64,000 nucleotides of DNA from Microbacterium memoriense (GTDB lineage: Bacteria; Actinomycetota; Actinomycetes; Actinomycetales; Microbacteriaceae), in the NCBI RefSeq assembly GCF_025398275.1, contig NZ_JAODOR010000001.1, positions 1 to 64,000 of the forward strand, read 5' to 3'. Numbering within the stretch: position 1 is the first letter of the stretch; the number at the start of each line of letters is the position of its first letter. The notes under the pieces were generated by a model. It did no database searches. It was given only the letters and a program-made list of their open reading frames with translations, and was not told the DNA's origin. A program made the translations under genes and the position numbers. Positions 55,236-64,000 of the stretch are shown here, one piece after another.

Positions 55236-55823
55236 ATGCCGGTGAAGGTCGGGGTCCTCGCGTTGCAGGGCGACGTGCGGGAGCACGCGCGCGTGCTCAC
55301 CGCGCTCGGTGCCGAGGTCGTGCGGGTACGCCGGCCCGACGAGCTCGCTGAGGTCCAGGGGCTCGTGCTGCCCGGCGGGGAGTCGAGCGTGGTCGACAAG
55401 CTCTCGCGTGCGTTCGGGATGCAGCAACCGATCCGGGCGGCGATCGCGGCCGGCATGCCGATGTACGGCACGTGTGCGGGGCTCATCCTGCTCGCGGATC
55501 GTGTCGCCGACGGGATCGTCGGACAAGAGACATTCGGTGGGTTGGATATCACCGTGCGACGAAACGCGTTCGGGAGTCAGGCCGATTCGTTCGAGACCGA
55601 CCTGGCCGTTCCCGTTCTGGGCGACCCATCGGTGCGCGCCGTGTTCATCCGCGCTCCATTGGTGATCGAGACCGGAGCCGACGTGGAGACGCTCGCGGCC
55701 CTGGACGACGGACGGATCGTCGCCGTGCGCCAAGGCCCGCTGGTGGGCACCGCGTTCCATCCGGAGGTGTCGGGCGAGACCCGCTTCCACGAGTTGTTCC
55801 TGAACGCCGTCCGCAGCGCCTGA
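55236..55823 (+). CDS. pdxT: Pyridoxal 5'-phosphate synthase glutaminase subunit PdxT
   Basis: 195 aa from ATG at 55236, preceded by GGGAGGGAGG; the frame extends to 55113 but that region is the repeat array and the family length favours the later start. Class I glutaminase: [10 protein letters not shown], nucleophile Cys in [10 protein letters not shown], and His/Glu of the triad in AFHPEVSG. Delivers ammonia to PdxS. Confidence 0.96.
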   Translation: MPVKVGVLALQGDVREHARVLTALGAEVVRVRRPDELAEVQGLVLPGGESSVVDKLSRAFGMQQPIRAAIAAGMPMYGTCAGLILLADRVADGIVGQETFGGLDITVRRNAFGSQADSFETDLAVPVLGDPSVRAVFIRAPLVIETGADVETLAALDDGRIVAVRQGPLVGTAFHPEVSGETRFHELFLNAVRSA

Positions 55824-55869
55824 GGACGGCATCACCGAGCCCGGACCGCATCGGAATACACTTGTCGTC

Positions 55870-56634
55870 ATGTCCGGACACTCCAAATGGGCCACCACCA
55901 AGCACAAGAAGGCGATCATCGACTCGCGCCGTGCGAAGTCGTGGGCCAAGCTCATCAAGAACATCGAAGTCGCCGCGAAGCTCGGCGGAGCTGACATGGC
56001 GGGCAACCCGACGTTGTTCGACGCCGTTCTGAAGGCGAAGAAGATGTCGGTCCCCAAGGACAACATCGATCGCGCGGTCAAGCGCGGTGCCGGCATCGGC
56101 GGCGAAGCGGTCGAATACACCTCGATCATGTACGAGGGCTATGGCCCCAACGGGGTCGCCCTCATGATCGAGTGTCTGACCGACAACAAGAATCGTGCGG
56201 CCGCCGAGGTCCGGACGGCGCTCAGCCGCAACGGCGGCACTCTCGCCGACCCCGGTTCGGTGGCGTACAACTTCACCCGCAAGGGGGTCATCGTCGTCTC
56301 CGCTGAGGACACGACCGAAGACGACGTCATGCTCGCCGTGCTGGATGCCGGTGCCGAAGAGGTCGAGCCGCATGGCGAGGGCTTCGGCGTGATCACCGAG
56401 GCGACCGACCTCGTCACCGTGCGCACTGCCCTGCAGGAAGCCGGGATCGAGTACGAATCGGCCGACGTCGAGTTCGTCCCGAACCTCAAGGTCGAGATCG
56501 ACGCCGACACCGCACGCAAGGTCTTCCGCCTGATCGATGCGCTCGAAGACAGCGAGGACGTGCAGAATGTCTTCAGCAATTTCGACCTCAGCGTCGAGGT
56601 GCAGGCCGAACTCGAGAACGACACCGACGAGTAA
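55870..56634 (+). CDS. yebC: YebC/PmpR family protein
   Basis: 254 aa, ATG at 55870. The whole-length signature [20 protein letters not shown] and [16 protein letters not shown] is typical of YebC. The family was described as transcriptional regulators and more recently as factors that help ribosomes through proline stretches. Located upstream of ruvCAB as in most bacteria. A -10-like TACACT lies about 12 nt before the start. Confidence 0.96.
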   Translation: MSGHSKWATTKHKKAIIDSRRAKSWAKLIKNIEVAAKLGGADMAGNPTLFDAVLKAKKMSVPKDNIDRAVKRGAGIGGEAVEYTSIMYEGYGPNGVALMIECLTDNKNRAAAEVRTALSRNGGTLADPGSVAYNFTRKGVIVVSAEDTTEDDVMLAVLDAGAEEVEPHGEGFGVITEATDLVTVRTALQEAGIEYESADVEFVPNLKVEIDADTARKVFRLIDALEDSEDVQNVFSNFDLSVEVQAELENDTDE

Positions 56635-56683
56635 GCAGCGTTTCGCGGGCGGATGCCGCCTCTTCCGCGCGTAGCGTGGGGGA

Positions 56684-57250
56684 GTGGCATCCGCTCTTCG
56701 CGTTCTCGGGATCGACCCCGGCCTGACCCGGTGCGGTGTCGGTGTGGTCGACGTCGCCCGCGACCGCTTTGCCACCCTCGTGCACGTCGGAGTCGTCCGG
56801 TCGGATGCCGGGGCGCCGATCGAGCAACGACTGGCCACCATCGCCGCAGGCATCCGGGCTGTTCTCCTTCAACACCAACCGCACGTCGTGGCGGTCGAGC
56901 GTGTGTTCGCCCAGAACAATCGGAGCACCGTCATGGGAACGGCGCAGGCCAGTGGAATCGCCCTGCTCCTCGCGGCGGAGCACGGACTGCCGGCCGCGAC
57001 CCATACGCCCTCGGAAGTCAAAGCTGCTGTCACGGGATACGGTGCCGCTGACAAGCTCCAGGTGCAGACGATGGTCGCCCGGGTGTTGCGGCTCGATGCT
57101 CTTCCGCAGCCCGCCGACGCTGCCGACGCGCTCGCTCTCGCCCTCTGTCACGCGTGGCGACGAGGTCCGGCGATCGCCGCGACCGGCGACAGCGGCCTCA
57201 CCCCAGCCCAACGCGCGTGGGCGGACGCGGAACGCGCCGCGCGCCGGTGA
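56684..57250 (+). CDS. ruvC: Holliday junction resolvase RuvC
   Basis: 188 aa, GTG at 56684. RNase H-like fold with catalytic acids in [23 protein letters not shown] and the C-terminal [12 protein letters not shown]. Cleaves Holliday junctions together with RuvAB, encoded directly downstream. Confidence 0.97.
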   Translation: MASALRVLGIDPGLTRCGVGVVDVARDRFATLVHVGVVRSDAGAPIEQRLATIAAGIRAVLLQHQPHVVAVERVFAQNNRSTVMGTAQASGIALLLAAEHGLPAATHTPSEVKAAVTGYGAADKLQVQTMVARVLRLDALPQPADAADALALALCHAWRRGPAIAATGDSGLTPAQRAWADAERAARR

Positions 57251-57306
57251 GAAGCCGGCTGCGTGTCGCTCGAACAAAACTGCGAACCACTCTCTAGGCT
57301 CGCTTC

Positions 57307-57924
57307 ATGATCTCTTCCCTCCGCGGCCGGGTCCTGCATCTGGACACCGACCTCCTCATCGTCGAGGTCGGCGGCGTCGGCTTTTCTGTCGCCGTGACCC
57401 CGGAGGTCGTGCGCGAGTTCCATCTCGGCGATGAGATCGTTCTGCACACGACGCTCATCGTCCGCGAAGACGCGCTGTCGCTGTTCGGATTCCGGGAGCG
57501 GGAGGAGCTCACGGTCTTCACGCAGCTGCTCAGCGTCTCGGGCGTCGGCCCGAAGTCGGCCCTCGGCGTGCTGGCTGCGCTCTCGGTGCCGCAGATCGCC
57601 GATGCCGTGAACGCAGAGGACGACGCACCGTTCCGCCGCGTGTCGGGGATCGGACCGAAGACAGCGAAGCTCATCGTCGTCCAGTTGGCGGGCAAGCTCA
57701 CGACCGTGATCGCTCCCGCGGCCGGTGCCACCGCGTCGCCGTCGACGACTGCTCAGGTCGCTGCGGCGCTCGTCGCGCTCGGCTGGAACGAACGGACGAG
57801 TGTGCAGATCGCGGCCGATGTCGTGGCAGCTGCGACGCCGGCAGAACAAGGCTCGGTGCCGGCATTGCTGAGGTCGGCTCTCGCTCAACTCGGTCCCGCT
57901 CGAACGGAGCGCACGGGTGTCTGA
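57307..57924 (+). CDS. ruvA: Holliday junction branch migration protein RuvA
   Basis: 205 aa, ATG at 57307. An N-terminal OB fold ([20 protein letters not shown]), two helix-hairpin-helix motifs ([38 protein letters not shown]) and a C-terminal RuvB-binding domain. Overlaps ruvB by 8 nt. Confidence 0.97.
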   Translation: MISSLRGRVLHLDTDLLIVEVGGVGFSVAVTPEVVREFHLGDEIVLHTTLIVREDALSLFGFREREELTVFTQLLSVSGVGPKSALGVLAALSVPQIADAVNAEDDAPFRRVSGIGPKTAKLIVVQLAGKLTTVIAPAAGATASPSTTAQVAAALVALGWNERTSVQIAADVVAAATPAEQGSVPALLRSALAQLGPARTERTGV

Positions 57925-58972
57925 ACCGCTCCCCGAGTCTTTCGACCCCGCCCTCCCGCAAGACGAGGTCGAACTCGCGGTCGAAGGTGCGCTCCGTCCG
58001 GCGTCGCTGGCGGAGTTCGTCGGACAGCACAAGGTGCGCGGACAGCTTCAGCTGCTGCTCGACGCGGCGCGCATCCAGCAGCGTCCCGCGGACCACATCC
58101 TTCTTTCCGGCCCACCGGGTCTCGGCAAGACGACCCTGGCGATGATCGTCGCCCACGAGAGCGAACGGCCGCTGCGTCTGTCCAGTGGTCCGGCGATCCA
58201 ACACGCCGGGGACCTCGCCGCCCTGCTCTCGAGCCTGGTCCCGGGCGAAGTGCTCTTCATCGACGAAATCCACCGCATGGCCCGCTCCGCCGAAGAGATG
58301 TTGTATCTCGCGATGGAGGACTTCCGCATCGACATCATGGTGGGCAAGGGTGCGGGGGCGACCAGTATTCCCCTGGACCTCGCCCCGTTCACGCTCGTGG
58401 GCGCGACGACACGGTCGGGGATGCTGCCCAATCCGCTCCGCGACCGCTTCGGCTTCACCGCACACCTGGAGTACTACGATCCGAGCGAGTTGGAAGAGGT
58501 CATCGCTCGCTCCGCTGTGGTCCTCGGCATCGGGTTGCCTCCGGTCGCGCGTGCCGAGATCGCCCGTCGGTCGCGCGGTACCCCCCGCATCGCGAACCGG
58601 CTGCTGCGTCGTGTCCGCGACTACGTCATCGTGCACGGAGGGGCGGGACCTGGGCGTGGGGGTCAAGCGACAGAGAGCGACGTGCATGCGGCGCTCGACC
58701 TGTACGACGTCGATGCGATCGGGCTCGACCGCCTCGATCGTGCTGTTCTGGATGCCGTCGTCCGACGGTTCCGTGGGGGACCGGTGGGGCTCAACACGCT
58801 GGCTGTGACGGTCGGTGAAGAATCCGAGACGATCGAATCGGTCGTGGAGCCGTACCTCGTGCGAATCGGATTCTTGGGGCGCACGCCGCGGGGTCGTATC
58901 GCGACGGCGGAGGCCTACGCCCATCTGCGCGTGCCGGAGCCGGGCGGGGCCCTCCGAATCGATGACCTATAA
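57917..58972 (+). CDS. ruvB: Holliday junction DNA helicase RuvB
   Basis: 351 aa, GTG at 57917 inside the ruvA 3' end. AAA+ motor: Walker [13 protein letters not shown], Walker [10 protein letters not shown], sensor 1 [10 protein letters not shown], arginine finger in [15 protein letters not shown], and a winged-helix C-terminus. The wing-adjacent linker has a small Gly-rich insert ([14 protein letters not shown]), not expected to matter. Confidence 0.97.
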   Translation: MSEPLPESFDPALPQDEVELAVEGALRPASLAEFVGQHKVRGQLQLLLDAARIQQRPADHILLSGPPGLGKTTLAMIVAHESERPLRLSSGPAIQHAGDLAALLSSLVPGEVLFIDEIHRMARSAEEMLYLAMEDFRIDIMVGKGAGATSIPLDLAPFTLVGATTRSGMLPNPLRDRFGFTAHLEYYDPSELEEVIARSAVVLGIGLPPVARAEIARRSRGTPRIANRLLRRVRDYVIVHGGAGPGRGGQATESDVHAALDLYDVDAIGLDRLDRAVLDAVVRRFRGGPVGLNTLAVTVGEESETIESVVEPYLVRIGFLGRTPRGRIATAEAYAHLRVPEPGGALRIDDL

Positions 58973-59048
58973 TCGCTGAAGGCTTCACGGCCATTCTCGC
59001 GCTCACCGTCACCCCCATCGAGCGCACTCCCCGAAAGGTGTCATCCGC

Positions 59049-59456
59049 ATGGATTGGATTCTGCTCGTCGCCATGGCGGCTCTGCTCGGCTTCATGTTCT
59101 GGAGCTCGCGCCGGCGCGCAGCACGCCTCAAGACGGAGCAGGAGACCAAGGCCCGACAGATGGTGCCCGGCGTGAAGGTGCTCCTTCAGGGTGGCCTGTA
59201 CGGCACGCTCGTCGCCTACGACCCTGAGGATCTGTCGAAGTCGGCCGAGGTCGAACTCGCTCCCGGCGCGATCGTCGAGGTGCACAGCCAGGCGATCCTG
59301 CGCGTGGTCGAGCCCGAGGTCGAGGAGATCTCCGAGGAAGAGTTCGACGAAGCTGAGGAAGCTCAGGCCGAGTACGAGGCCGATGTCGCCGAAGGAATCA
59401 TCACCCCGGTTGAAAGCCGTCCCGTCGCCGACGGCGACGACAAGCCCCAGGCCTGA
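59049..59456 (+). CDS. yajC: Preprotein translocase accessory subunit YajC
   Basis: 135 aa, ATG at 59049 (GAAAGG upstream). A single N-terminal helix (WILLVAMAALLGFMFWSSRRR) is followed by the short beta domain (VPGVKVLLQGGLYGTLVAY) and an acidic tail. Associates with SecDF, encoded next. Confidence 0.94.
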   Translation: MDWILLVAMAALLGFMFWSSRRRAARLKTEQETKARQMVPGVKVLLQGGLYGTLVAYDPEDLSKSAEVELAPGAIVEVHSQAILRVVEPEVEEISEEEFDEAEEAQAEYEADVAEGIITPVESRPVADGDDKPQA

Positions 59457-59505
59457 CACACGCATCGTCCGCGTTCGCGGATTTCTCTCAGAAAGCTGAC
59501 CCTTC

Positions 59506-61221
59506 GTGGCCACACCCACCCCTGTTCGCCATGCCTGGCGTGCACTGACCGGCCTCCTGATCGTCACCGCCGTCCTGTTCGGCGTGAATGCTCTCGGCGT
59601 GTACGCCTTCGGGAAGAGCTCGTGGACTCCCGAGCTCGCTCTTGATCTGCAGGGCGGGACGCAGATCATCCTGCAGGCGAAGACGCCGGACGGCTCCGCG
59701 CCCACACCCGAGCAGATGGATCAGGCAGCGTCGATCATCCGGCAGCGTGTCGACGCATCCGGTGTCGGTGAGACGGACATCACGACGCAGTCCGGCAACC
59801 AGATCGTGGTCCAGATCCCGGGCCCGGCCGACGACGAGACGCGCGATCGCATTGCGTCGTCCGCGCAGATGCAACTACGCGCGGTGCTCTACACAGGAGC
59901 CGCGAGCAACCAGTTCATCGGCGAGGACGGTAATCCGACGCCGTATCCGACGCCCGACCCGGCGCTCGAGGCGACGCCCACCGCCGCGCCGACGGACGGC
60001 AGCGACATCAACTGGATCACTCCGGCGTTGCAGGCCGAGTTCCTCGCCTACGACTGCGCCGACCCGGCCAATGACCCCGCCAATGCTCCGGCTGATCAGC
60101 CCTTGATCACGTGTGAGGGGAACGCTGCCAAGTATCTCCTCGGTCCCGTCGAGCTCGACGGCTCATCGATTTCGGATGCCACCTTCGGCCTGAACACGCA
60201 GACCAACCAGTGGGCGGTCAACCTCGTCTTCGACAGCAACGGCACCGAGACCTTCGGTGAGATCAGCCAGCGTCTCTTCCTGCTGACGTCGCCGCAGAAC
60301 CAGTTCGCCTTCGTCCTCGACGGCGAAGTGATCTCGGCCCCGTCGATGAACGGCGTGATCCTCGACGGCAAGCCGCAGATCACCGGAAGCTTCACGCAGG
60401 AGACCGCCAAGGTCCTTGCTGACCAGCTGAAGTACGGAGCTCTGCCGCTCAGCTTCGAGGTCCAGAGCACGAACGCGATCTCGGCGACGCTGGGATCGCA
60501 GCAGCTGCAGATCGGCCTCATCGCGGGCCTCATCGGCCTGGCACTCGTCGCACTGTATTCCCTGATCGTCTACCGCGCGCTCGGCTTCGTGATCATCGCG
60601 TCGCTGCTCGTGATGGGCGTGTTGACCTACATCACGCTCTGCATCCTGGCGTGGCGCATGGGCTTCCGACTGTCGCTCGCCGGTGTCGCCGGCTTGATCG
60701 TCACCATCGGCTTCACGGCAGACTCGTTCATCGTCTATTTCGAACGTATCCGCGATGAGCTGCGTGACGGCAAGTCGATCACCGGCGCCGTGGAAGACGG
60801 CTGGGGCCGCGCGAAGCGGACGATCTATATCTCGAAGTCGATCAACATCCTCGCCGCCGTCGTGCTCTACATCCTCGCCGATGCCACGGTGAAGGGCTTC
60901 GCGTTCACGCTCGGTCTCACCACCGTCATCGACATCCTGATCTTCATCCTGTTCACCCACCCGGTGCTGCAACTGCTCGCCCGGACGAAATTCTTCGGTG
61001 GCGGACATCCGCTGTCGGGCCTCGACCCCGAAGCGCTCGGAGCCGTCTACCGGGGGCGCGCGCAGTTCCGCACCCCGGTCGAGGCGACCGCCACGAAGGG
61101 CGCCGCGGCCCGCCGTGCTGGTCGATCGCGCGGCGAAGCGGAACGTCGCCAGACCATTGCCGAGCGCAAGCAAGCCGAGAGCGCGGCCAAGAGCCGCTCC
61201 ACGACGGAGGGGGACGTCTGA
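59506..61221 (+). CDS. secD: Protein translocase subunit SecD
   Basis: 571 aa, GTG at 59506. First helix, then the P1 periplasmic domain (LALDLQGGTQIILQAK) with an actinobacterial Pro/Thr-rich insert near residues 145-170, followed by five helices with the D-x4-D-type region (GFTADSFIVYFERIRDE). Uses proton flow to pull exported proteins across. Stop and secF start share one base. Confidence 0.97.
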   Translation: MATPTPVRHAWRALTGLLIVTAVLFGVNALGVYAFGKSSWTPELALDLQGGTQIILQAKTPDGSAPTPEQMDQAASIIRQRVDASGVGETDITTQSGNQIVVQIPGPADDETRDRIASSAQMQLRAVLYTGAASNQFIGEDGNPTPYPTPDPALEATPTAAPTDGSDINWITPALQAEFLAYDCADPANDPANAPADQPLITCEGNAAKYLLGPVELDGSSISDATFGLNTQTNQWAVNLVFDSNGTETFGEISQRLFLLTSPQNQFAFVLDGEVISAPSMNGVILDGKPQITGSFTQETAKVLADQLKYGALPLSFEVQSTNAISATLGSQQLQIGLIAGLIGLALVALYSLIVYRALGFVIIASLLVMGVLTYITLCILAWRMGFRLSLAGVAGLIVTIGFTADSFIVYFERIRDELRDGKSITGAVEDGWGRAKRTIYISKSINILAAVVLYILADATVKGFAFTLGLTTVIDILIFILFTHPVLQLLARTKFFGGGHPLSGLDPEALGAVYRGRAQFRTPVEATATKGAAARRAGRSRGEAERRQTIAERKQAESAAKSRSTTEGDV

Positions 61222-62210
61222 TGCGCTCCATGAATGACCTCGGCAACGACCTTTACAGCGGGAAGACCTCTTTCCCGTTCGTCGGCCGCCGCCGCCTGTG
61301 GTTCATCATCGCCGCCATCCTGGTCATCGGCGCGGCGCTGGTCCCGCTGTTTCGTCCGATCCAGTTCTCGATCGAGTTCACGGGTGGATCCCAGTTCACC
61401 GTCAACAATGTCAGCAGCCCCGACCAGGCGGCCGCCACGACGGCGGTGCAGTCGGTGGTGCCCGGCACCACGACGAAGGTCACCACGATCGGCTCGGACG
61501 CCGTCCGCGTGCAGACGGATCAGATGACGGAGGCCGAGACCCGCGACGTCACGGCTGCTCTCGCGGAAGAGTTCGGTGTCACGACTGACGAAGTCAGTTC
61601 CTCCTTCATCGGTCCGAGCTGGGGACAAGACGTCACCCGCCAATCACTGTGGGGTCTGGCGATCTTCCTCGCCCTGACTTTCGTGATCCTTGCGGTGTAC
61701 TTCCGCACCTGGAAGATGTCGGTCGCCGCGATCATCGGTCTCGTCGACGTGCTCGTGATCACGGTCGGCGTGTACGCGCTCTTCGGGTTCGAGATCTCGC
61801 CTGCTGCCGTGATCGGATTCCTCACGATCCTGTCGTATTCGCTTTACGACACGACGGTCGTGTTCGACAAGGTCCGTGAGAACACCCACGAGGACGGCGA
61901 AGGATCTCCACGCACATTCGCCGAATCGGTCAACCTCGCTGTCAACCAGACGTTGATCCGATCGATCAACACGACGGTAGTCGCGGCGATTCCGACCGGC
62001 GCAATCCTCTTCATCGGCGCACTGTGGCTCGGTGCGCAAACGCTCACCGACATCTCGCTGTCGATCTTCGTCGGCACGATCGTGGCGGCCTACTCGACGC
62101 TGTTCGTCGCCGCGCCGCTGTACTCGCTGCTGCGCGAGAACGAGCCGGCGCTCAAGGCGCGCGACGCCCGCATCATCGCGGCGCGGGAGCTCGCGACGGC
62201 CACGGTCTGA
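61221..62210 (+). CDS. secF: Protein translocase subunit SecF
   Basis: 329 aa, ATG at 61221. Six helices; IEFTGGSQFTV after helix 1, and SLYDTTVVFDKVRENTHE and NQTLIRSINTTVVA in the core, are SecF hallmarks. The C-terminal tail is short. Forms the SecDF complex. Confidence 0.97.
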   Translation: MRSMNDLGNDLYSGKTSFPFVGRRRLWFIIAAILVIGAALVPLFRPIQFSIEFTGGSQFTVNNVSSPDQAAATTAVQSVVPGTTTKVTTIGSDAVRVQTDQMTEAETRDVTAALAEEFGVTTDEVSSSFIGPSWGQDVTRQSLWGLAIFLALTFVILAVYFRTWKMSVAAIIGLVDVLVITVGVYALFGFEISPAAVIGFLTILSYSLYDTTVVFDKVRENTHEDGEGSPRTFAESVNLAVNQTLIRSINTTVVAAIPTGAILFIGALWLGAQTLTDISLSIFVGTIVAAYSTLFVAAPLYSLLRENEPALKARDARIIAARELATATV

Positions 62211-62233
62211 ACGACCGGGCTTCCGCGCGGGCA

Positions 62234-62239
62234 TAGAAT
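62234..62239 (+). promoter_or_regulatory. -10 element of rel promoter
   Basis: TAGAAT, 31 nt before the rel GTG, in the short secF-rel gap; the -35 is not obvious. It suggests independent expression of rel. Confidence 0.4.
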
Positions 62240-62269
62240 TACAAGGTTCCATGAGGCGGAGGTGATCGG

Positions 62270-64000
62270 GTGACCGAAACGTCGCCGGCGTCCGCCCAGA
62301 ACCCGCCGCAGAGCTCGTCCCTGCGTCGCCTGGTGCCCCGGATCTTCTCCCGTGCACCCGCGCGGGACGGCGTCGAACAGCTCATCCGGACCGTCCGCAC
62401 GCATCATCCCAAGGGCGATGTCTCGGTCATCGAACGGGCCTATCAGGTCGCCGCACGTGCGCACGCCTCGCAGAAGCGGCAAAGCGGTGAGCCCTACATC
62501 ACTCATCCGCTCGCCGTGGCGCACATTCTGGCCGACCTCGGTCTCGGCCCACGAGCGATCGCCGCGGCGCTGCTGCACGACACGGTGGAGGACACCGACT
62601 ACAGCCTCGACCAGCTCACAAGCGACTTCGGCGATGAAGTGTCCATGCTGGTGGACGGCGTCACGAAGCTCGACAAGGTCAAGTACGGAGACGCGGCTCA
62701 GGCCGAAACTGTCCGCAAGATGATCGTCGCGATGTCCAAGGACATCCGGGTGCTGCTGATCAAGCTCGCGGACCGCCTGCACAATGCCCGCACGTGGGGT
62801 TTCGTGCCGCCCGAGAAAGCCGCCAAGAAGGCGACCGAGACCCTCGAGATCTACGCGCCGCTGGCCAATCGCCTCGGCATCCAGGCGATCAAGAGCGAAC
62901 TCGAGGACCTTTCGTTCGCTGTCCTGCATCCCAAGCTCTACGCCGAGATCGACAGCCTCGTCAAGCAACGCACCCCGCAGCGCGAGCAGTACGTGCAGAA
63001 CGTGATCACGTCGGTTGAAGAGGATCTTCGCGACCTGCGCATCCGCGGACGCATCATGGGACGCCCGAAGCAGCTGTACTCCGTCTACCAGAAGATGGTG
63101 GTCCGGGGTCGTGAGTTCGACGACATCTACGACCTCATCGGCGTCCGTGTGCTGGTCGGAACGGTGCGGGACTGTTACGCCGTGCTCGGCTCGATCCATG
63201 CGCGATGGACGCCGCTGCCGGGTCGCTTCAAGGACTACATCGCCACACCGAAGTTCAACCTCTATCAGTCCCTCCACACGACGGTCATCGGTCCGGGCGG
63301 GCGGACGGTCGAGATCCAGATCCGCACGAACGAGATGCATCAGCAGGCGGAGTACGGTGTAGCGGCGCACTGGAAGTACAAAGAGCGGATGAACGGCGGC
63401 AAGGCCGAGGCTAAATCGCTCGACACCGACATGGCCTGGCTCGCGCACATCTCGGACTGGCAGGCTGAGACAGCCGATCCGGGAGAATTCCTCGATTCGC
63501 TGCGCTTCGAGATCGGTGCGAAAGAGGTGTACGTCTTCACACCGAAGGGACGCGTCATCGGCTTGCCCGCGGGCGCGACACCCGTCGATTTCGCGTACGC
63601 CGTGCACACCGAAGTCGGCCACCGCACGATGGGTGCGAAGGTGAACGGGCGACTCGTGCCGTTGGAGTCGGCGCTCAGCAGCGGTGACGTCGTCGAGGTC
63701 TTCACGTCGAAGAACCCGGATGCCGGTCCGAGCCAGGACTGGCTCGCCTTCGTCTCCAGCACGCGGGCGCGCAGCAAGATCCGCGGCTGGTTCACGAAGG
63801 AGCGGCGCGAAGAAGCCGTCGAGCAAGGCAAGGACGCGATCGCGCGGGCCATGCGTCGACAGAATCTCCCGCTCCAGCGGTTGATGAGCCAAGACTCGTT
63901 CACCGAGGTCGCCCACCAGCTGAAGTACGAGGACGTGACGGCGCTGTACGCCGCCGTCGGTGAGGGACACGTCTCGACGCAGTCCGTCATCGAGAAAGTC
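62270..64000 (+). CDS. rel: RelA/SpoT bifunctional (p)ppGpp synthetase/hydrolase, truncated by window end
   Basis: 577 codons visible; runs off the right edge. GTG at 62270 with GGAGGTGA, close to a perfect Shine-Dalgarno. HD hydrolase domain ([25 protein letters not shown]), synthetase domain ([36 protein letters not shown]) and TGS domain ([24 protein letters not shown]) are present; the C-terminal ACT part is beyond the window. Both catalytic halves look intact. Confidence 0.97.
   Translation, partial: MTETSPASAQNPPQSSSLRRLVPRIFSRAPARDGVEQLIRTVRTHHPKGDVSVIERAYQVAARAHASQKRQSGEPYITHPLAVAHILADLGLGPRAIAAALLHDTVEDTDYSLDQLTSDFGDEVSMLVDGVTKLDKVKYGDAAQAETVRKMIVAMSKDIRVLLIKLADRLHNARTWGFVPPEKAAKKATETLEIYAPLANRLGIQAIKSELEDLSFAVLHPKLYAEIDSLVKQRTPQREQYVQNVITSVEEDLRDLRIRGRIMGRPKQLYSVYQKMVVRGREFDDIYDLIGVRVLVGTVRDCYAVLGSIHARWTPLPGRFKDYIATPKFNLYQSLHTTVIGPGGRTVEIQIRTNEMHQQAEYGVAAHWKYKERMNGGKAEAKSLDTDMAWLAHISDWQAETADPGEFLDSLRFEIGAKEVYVFTPKGRVIGLPAGATPVDFAYAVHTEVGHRTMGAKVNGRLVPLESALSSGDVVEVFTSKNPDAGPSQDWLAFVSSTRARSKIRGWFTKERREEAVEQGKDAIARAMRRQNLPLQRLMSQDSFTEVAHQLKYEDVTALYAAVGEGHVSTQSVIEKV

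Overview
The window is high-GC Gram-positive chromosome, most likely Microbacterium or a close relative in Microbacteriaceae. The evidence is the core genes (SepH, the DUF4193/dUTPase/DUF3710/DUF3159/aconitase block, DUF3000, PdxS/PdxT, a SigA with a Lys/Ala-rich N-terminus), frequent GTG starts, 4-nt start/stop overlaps and very high G+C at third codon positions. It is almost entirely ordinary housekeeping DNA, with one small integrated mobile element and a few unusual small-scale features.

Layout. 0-3.6 kb, leftward: leucyl aminopeptidase, dihydrolipoyl dehydrogenase and the start of a two-lipoyl-domain acyltransferase. 3.7-7 kb: a PAC2 protein, the primary sigma factor and a CofE-like ligase. 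7-16 kb: an ATP-grasp protein, topoisomerase IV (parE and parC) and, between them, a divergent two-component system. That system has a 15-codon peptide gene with a perfect Shine-Dalgarno upstream of the kinase, and two matching 26-27 bp sites on either side of it. 16-25 kb: sepH, DUF4193, DUF3093, dut-DUF3710-DUF3159, then acnA under a 28-bp perfect palindrome. The 3' end of acnA, with its terminator, is duplicated 648 bp downstream around a lipoprotein gene. 25-40 kb: dxs, pepN, an SPFH protein, the beta-oxidation pair (thiolase and multifunctional FadB-type enzyme), RNase D, DUF3000, a hydrolase, a ZapE/AFG1 ATPase, amt with a GlnR-like box, and a solitary MazF-like protein.

41-47.2 kb: four tRNA genes (Val-CAC on the minus strand; Gly-GCC, Cys-GCA and Val-GAC on the plus strand). 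A 5.7-kb integrative element sits in the 3' end of tRNA-Val(GAC). Its boundaries are a 27-bp perfect direct repeat. It encodes a tyrosine integrase, an excisionase-like protein, a replication-initiator-like winged-helix protein, a terminase-small-subunit-like HTH protein and a HIRAN-domain protein, with repeated GTGGGAGA sites near both ends. No relaxase, capsid or large terminase is visible, so it resembles a minimal phage satellite or non-conjugative integrative element.

47-64 kb: an ACT-domain protein, an AlkD-like protein, thrS, a HIT protein, a lipoprotein, a vitamin B6 locus (pdxY and a MocR regulator facing pdxS/pdxT), yebC-ruvCAB-yajC-secD-secF, and the start of a RelA/SpoT (p)ppGpp enzyme that runs off the right edge.

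Most likely to repay follow-up: the micropeptide/two-component locus with its paired operators; the tRNA-Val satellite-like element and its arm-type sites; the duplicated aconitase tail; and the 21-bp-phased GTGGGACAT repeats between pdxS and pdxT.
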